Part shown: piece after piece, positions 5,822 to 7,714 of the stretch | How the letters are laid out: every line of letters begins with the position of its first letter | How positions within the stretch are numbered: position 1 is the first letter of the stretch | Assembly: GCA_029932715.1 (NCBI GenBank) | Contig: JAOZPO010000065.1 | Location: 1-7,714 of the forward strand | DNA length: 7,714 nucleotides | Direction: 5' to 3' | DNA from: Halobacteria archaeon | GTDB taxonomy: Archaea; Halobacteriota; Syntropharchaeia; Alkanophagales; Methanospirareceae | Translations under genes and position numbers: made by a program | Notes under the pieces: model-generated | Told to the model about the DNA's origin: nothing | The model's database searches: none | The model's input: only the letters and a program-made list of their open reading frames with translations

Positions 5822-5881
5822 TTGTTATCTATATCCTTGTACATATCATCAACAGTTCTAATAAAAGAGGGTGTATATTTG

Positions 5882-5889
5882 TATATATA
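5882..5889. promoter_or_regulatory. Symmetric TATA element between divergent tes and gatA
   Basis: TATATATA in the context TTTGTATATATAAAGTT reads as a TATA box on both strands. Start sites about 26 bases away would be near 5912 for gatA (leader about 47 bases) and near 5860 for tes (leader about 39 bases). A direct repeat of TGTATAT (5872-5878 and 5880-5886) overlaps it. Separate alternatives exist: CTTAAAT (5917-5923) for gatA and CTTTTATTA (minus strand, about 5862-5870) for tes. Confidence 0.4.
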
Positions 5890-5958
5890 AAGTTAGGTGA
5901 TGTATCTCGTAGCTATCTTAAATGGAGCAGGGTATAATACATGTATGGTGACCAAACA

Positions 5959-7413
5959 ATGAACGATAAGTTAACCGCCACAGAAACCGTAGAAGGGATA
6001 AAAACAGGAGATATATCGTGTGAGGACTTATTATCTAAAATCTATGAGCGAATAGCGCGAAGCAAACTGAATTGCTTTATCACGTTAAACAAGGAAGATG
6101 CTCTTGAACAAGCGATAGAAGTGGATAAACACAGAACAGAGGAACAGTACAGCCGAAAGAAACTGCTCGGCGTGCCCATAGCCATTAAAGACAGCATATC
6201 AACGAAAGGCATTCAAACCACCTGCGCATCGAATATTCTTACAGGTTATGTCCCACCTTACGATGCCACGGTAATAGAGGCACTGAAACGAGAAGGTGCG
6301 ATAATATTAGGAAAGACGAACATGGACGAGTTTTGTATGGGTACATCAACAGAAACGAGTTATTACGGAGCAACGAAAAACCCGTACGACCTCCACAGAG
6401 TGCCTGGTGGGTCTTCCGGTGGCAGCGCAGCGGCAGTAGCTGCGGATGAGGCTGTTCTCGCTATCGGGTCCGATACCGGTGGCTCTATCCGCTGTCCCGC
6501 TTCGTTCTGTGGCATCGTGGGATTGAAACCCACTTATGGTCTCGTCTCACGGTACGGACTCATTGCGTATGCGAACTCACTGGAACAAATAGGACCAATG
6601 GCAGCGAGTGTAACCGATACTGCACTACTCTTAGAAATATTATCGGCAAAGGATGAACGAGACAGTACGCAAGTAAAGCTAAATAATAACGCATCTACGA
6701 ACTACTGCTGCCACTGGATAAGTGACAACGATGAAACAGGGGGCATAACGGGTATGAAGATAGGGGTTCCGAAGGAGTTCATCGAGGGCGTTTCGCCCGA
6801 AGTAGAAAAACTCGTTTGGGATGCAATACAGAAATACGAGGGTTTAGGAGCTACATACGAGCAAATAAGCATGCGGAACATGAAATATGCTCTCGCTTCC
6901 TATTACATCATTGCGATGTCCGAGGCGTCATCGAATCTTGCACGGTTTGATGGGTTACGTTACGGACTCAGAACGGAAAAGGATGAAGACTGGCACACTA
7001 CATTTTCGCAGATACGGAGTAAAGGGTTTGGAGAAGAGGTGAAGCGACGGATTATTCTCGGTACCTATGCACTTTCGGCAGGTTACTACGGTAAATATTA
7101 TTTGAAGGCGTTAAAAGTACGTACATTGATAAAGCGTGAATTCGATACTGCTTTGAAGAAGTATGATATGTTAGCGATGCCGACAATGCCGTTTGTTGCT
7201 TTTGAACTGGGAGAGCGAATAAAAGACCCGCTTTCGCTTTATCTCGCGGATGTTAATACGGTACCCATTAATTTGGCTGGTGTTCCTTCTATATCCATTC
7301 CGTGCGGGTTCTCCAATGGGTTGCCCGTAGGTTTGCAGCTTGTGGGTACGCATTTTGATGAGGATAGGATATTGAAGGCAGCTTTTGATTACGAACGGGA
7401 ATCGGGAATCTGA
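5959..7413 (+). CDS. gatA: Aspartyl/glutamyl-tRNA amidotransferase subunit A (GatA)
   Basis: 484 residues from the chosen start. GatA is the amidase subunit of GatCAB: it releases ammonia from glutamine or asparagine, which GatB uses to convert misacylated Asp-tRNA(Asn) or Glu-tRNA(Gln) to the amide form. The amidase-signature triad is intact: Lys77 in AIKD, cis-Ser152 in GGSSGGSAAA, and nucleophile Ser176 in GSDTGGSIR, with the expected 99- and 24-residue spacings. TNMDEFCMGTSTE and GLKPTYGLVSRYGL are also typical. I prefer ATG 5959 over ATG 5941 because GGTGA (5947-5951) sits 7 bases before it and inside the longer version. An Asn/Asp/Thr-rich stretch with Cys250-Cys251 (residues about 239-262) looks longer than usual. 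gatB and gatC are not in the window. The stop is TGA, convergent with dacZ 19 bases away. Confidence 0.97.
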   Translation: MNDKLTATETVEGIKTGDISCEDLLSKIYERIARSKLNCFITLNKEDALEQAIEVDKHRTEEQYSRKKLLGVPIAIKDSISTKGIQTTCASNILTGYVPPYDATVIEALKREGAIILGKTNMDEFCMGTSTETSYYGATKNPYDLHRVPGGSSGGSAAAVAADEAVLAIGSDTGGSIRCPASFCGIVGLKPTYGLVSRYGLIAYANSLEQIGPMAASVTDTALLLEILSAKDERDSTQVKLNNNASTNYCCHWISDNDETGGITGMKIGVPKEFIEGVSPEVEKLVWDAIQKYEGLGATYEQISMRNMKYALASYYIIAMSEASSNLARFDGLRYGLRTEKDEDWHTTFSQIRSKGFGEEVKRRIILGTYALSAGYYGKYYLKALKVRTLIKREFDTALKKYDMLAMPTMPFVAFELGERIKDPLSLYLADVNTVPINLAGVPSISIPCGFSNGLPVGLQLVGTHFDEDRILKAAFDYERESGI

Positions 7414-7432
7414 TATTTCTGGATTGGATTCT

Positions 7433-7714
7433 CTAAGCTCGTTTCACCACCAGTGTCAAATTCAAGTCATTATCCACTATCTTCTCATATTTACCCATTA
7501 TATGCGGCTTTATCTTATCCAAATCAGTTGTCCCTGATATTATCTCGCTAATCAACTCGCCATCCTTGAATACCCTCACCACGCCGTCACTCTCTGATAC
7601 AACAATAGCCACGGCGTCCGTTTGTTCGGTAATAGACGCGGCAGCCATGTGCCTGGTGCCAAATCCCATTGGAAGGTTTATGTTCTGCGAATTCGCTTCT
7701 ATGTACCTCGCTGC
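7433..7714 (-). CDS. dacZ: Diadenylate cyclase (DacZ / DisA_N domain), C-terminal part, 5' end outside window
   Basis: The frame is open to the right edge; 93 residues are visible, of which internal Met at 7669 is not the start. DAC-domain enzymes condense two ATP into c-di-AMP, which in archaea is linked to osmotic and potassium homeostasis. The visible motif GFGTRHMAAASIT matches the ATP-binding GTRHR-A-A block, followed by TDAVAIVVSESDGVVRVFKDGEL, the typical core strands of the domain. The DGA catalytic motif should lie upstream, off the window. The motif reads RHM rather than the RHR seen in many bacterial enzymes; I cannot say here whether this is normal for archaeal DacZ. The stop is TAG (7433-7435), 19 bases from the convergent gatA stop. 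No domain follows the DAC core. Confidence 0.88.
   Translation of the reverse strand, partial: AARYIEANSQNINLPMGFGTRHMAAASITEQTDAVAIVVSESDGVVRVFKDGELISEIISGTTDLDKIKPHIMGKYEKIVDNDLNLTLVVKRA

Noticed and set aside
5941..5958. Upstream ATG for GatA
   Set aside because: The GGTGA Shine-Dalgarno for ATG 5959 lies within these codons, and nothing comparable precedes 5941.
5900..5962. 20-codon leader ORF whose TGA overlaps the gatA ATG
   Set aside because: The predicted transcript start (about 5912) lies downstream of its ATG, and its AGGTG sits directly against the start codon, too close to function.
7414..7432. Bidirectional terminator between gatA and dacZ
   Set aside because: The 19-base spacer has no inverted repeat and only a short T-containing stretch.
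1..7714. CRISPR arrays, insertion sequences, tRNA or rRNA genes
   Set aside because: No regularly spaced repeats, transposase-like proteins, terminal repeats, or cloverleaf-like sequence with the TTC loop were seen.

Overview
The window looks like chromosomal DNA from a euryarchaeon. The clearest markers are the small subunit of the archaeal replicative polymerase PolD, a tetraether-lipid synthase (Tes) type radical SAM protein, an archaeal-style diadenylate cyclase fragment, and TATA-box/GGTGA-type expression signals. A methanogen or ANME-related lineage is plausible, but I infer this from gene content and style only. Six complete conserved genes and one partial one are present.

Layout. Positions 3-352 (+) hold fragments of a large surface or secreted protein whose reading frame is broken; the second fragment is a parallel beta-helix. 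Positions 373-3904 (-) are a compact four-gene cluster transcribed right to left: thioredoxin, PolD small subunit (DP1), cis-prenyltransferase (UppS family) and 2'-5' RNA ligase/cyclic phosphodiesterase (ThpR). The first three are probably co-transcribed. ThpR has its own promoter candidate, and a perfect 12-bp palindrome lies across the end of the uppS-like gene. Positions 3905-4321 are a 417-base stretch without a conserved gene. It holds the thioredoxin promoter, a palindromic operator candidate, a possible 27-residue small gene with its own TATA box and Shine-Dalgarno, and a nested set of inverted repeats that could fold as RNA. Positions 4322-5821 (-) encode the Tes-like radical SAM protein, and 5959-7413 (+) encode GatA; these two diverge from a short region with one symmetric TATA element. 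The right edge, 7433-7714 (-), is the C-terminal part of a DacZ-type c-di-AMP synthase, convergent with gatA.

Function. The genes are mostly housekeeping: DNA replication (DP1), thiol redox (thioredoxin), isoprenoid and membrane lipid chemistry (cis-prenyltransferase, Tes), transamidation for Gln/Asn-tRNA (GatA), RNA end chemistry (ThpR) and second-messenger synthesis (DacZ). I see no CRISPR array, tRNA, rRNA, insertion sequence or defence cassette. The least explained parts are the 417-base gap upstream of thioredoxin and the strong palindrome between uppS and thpR.
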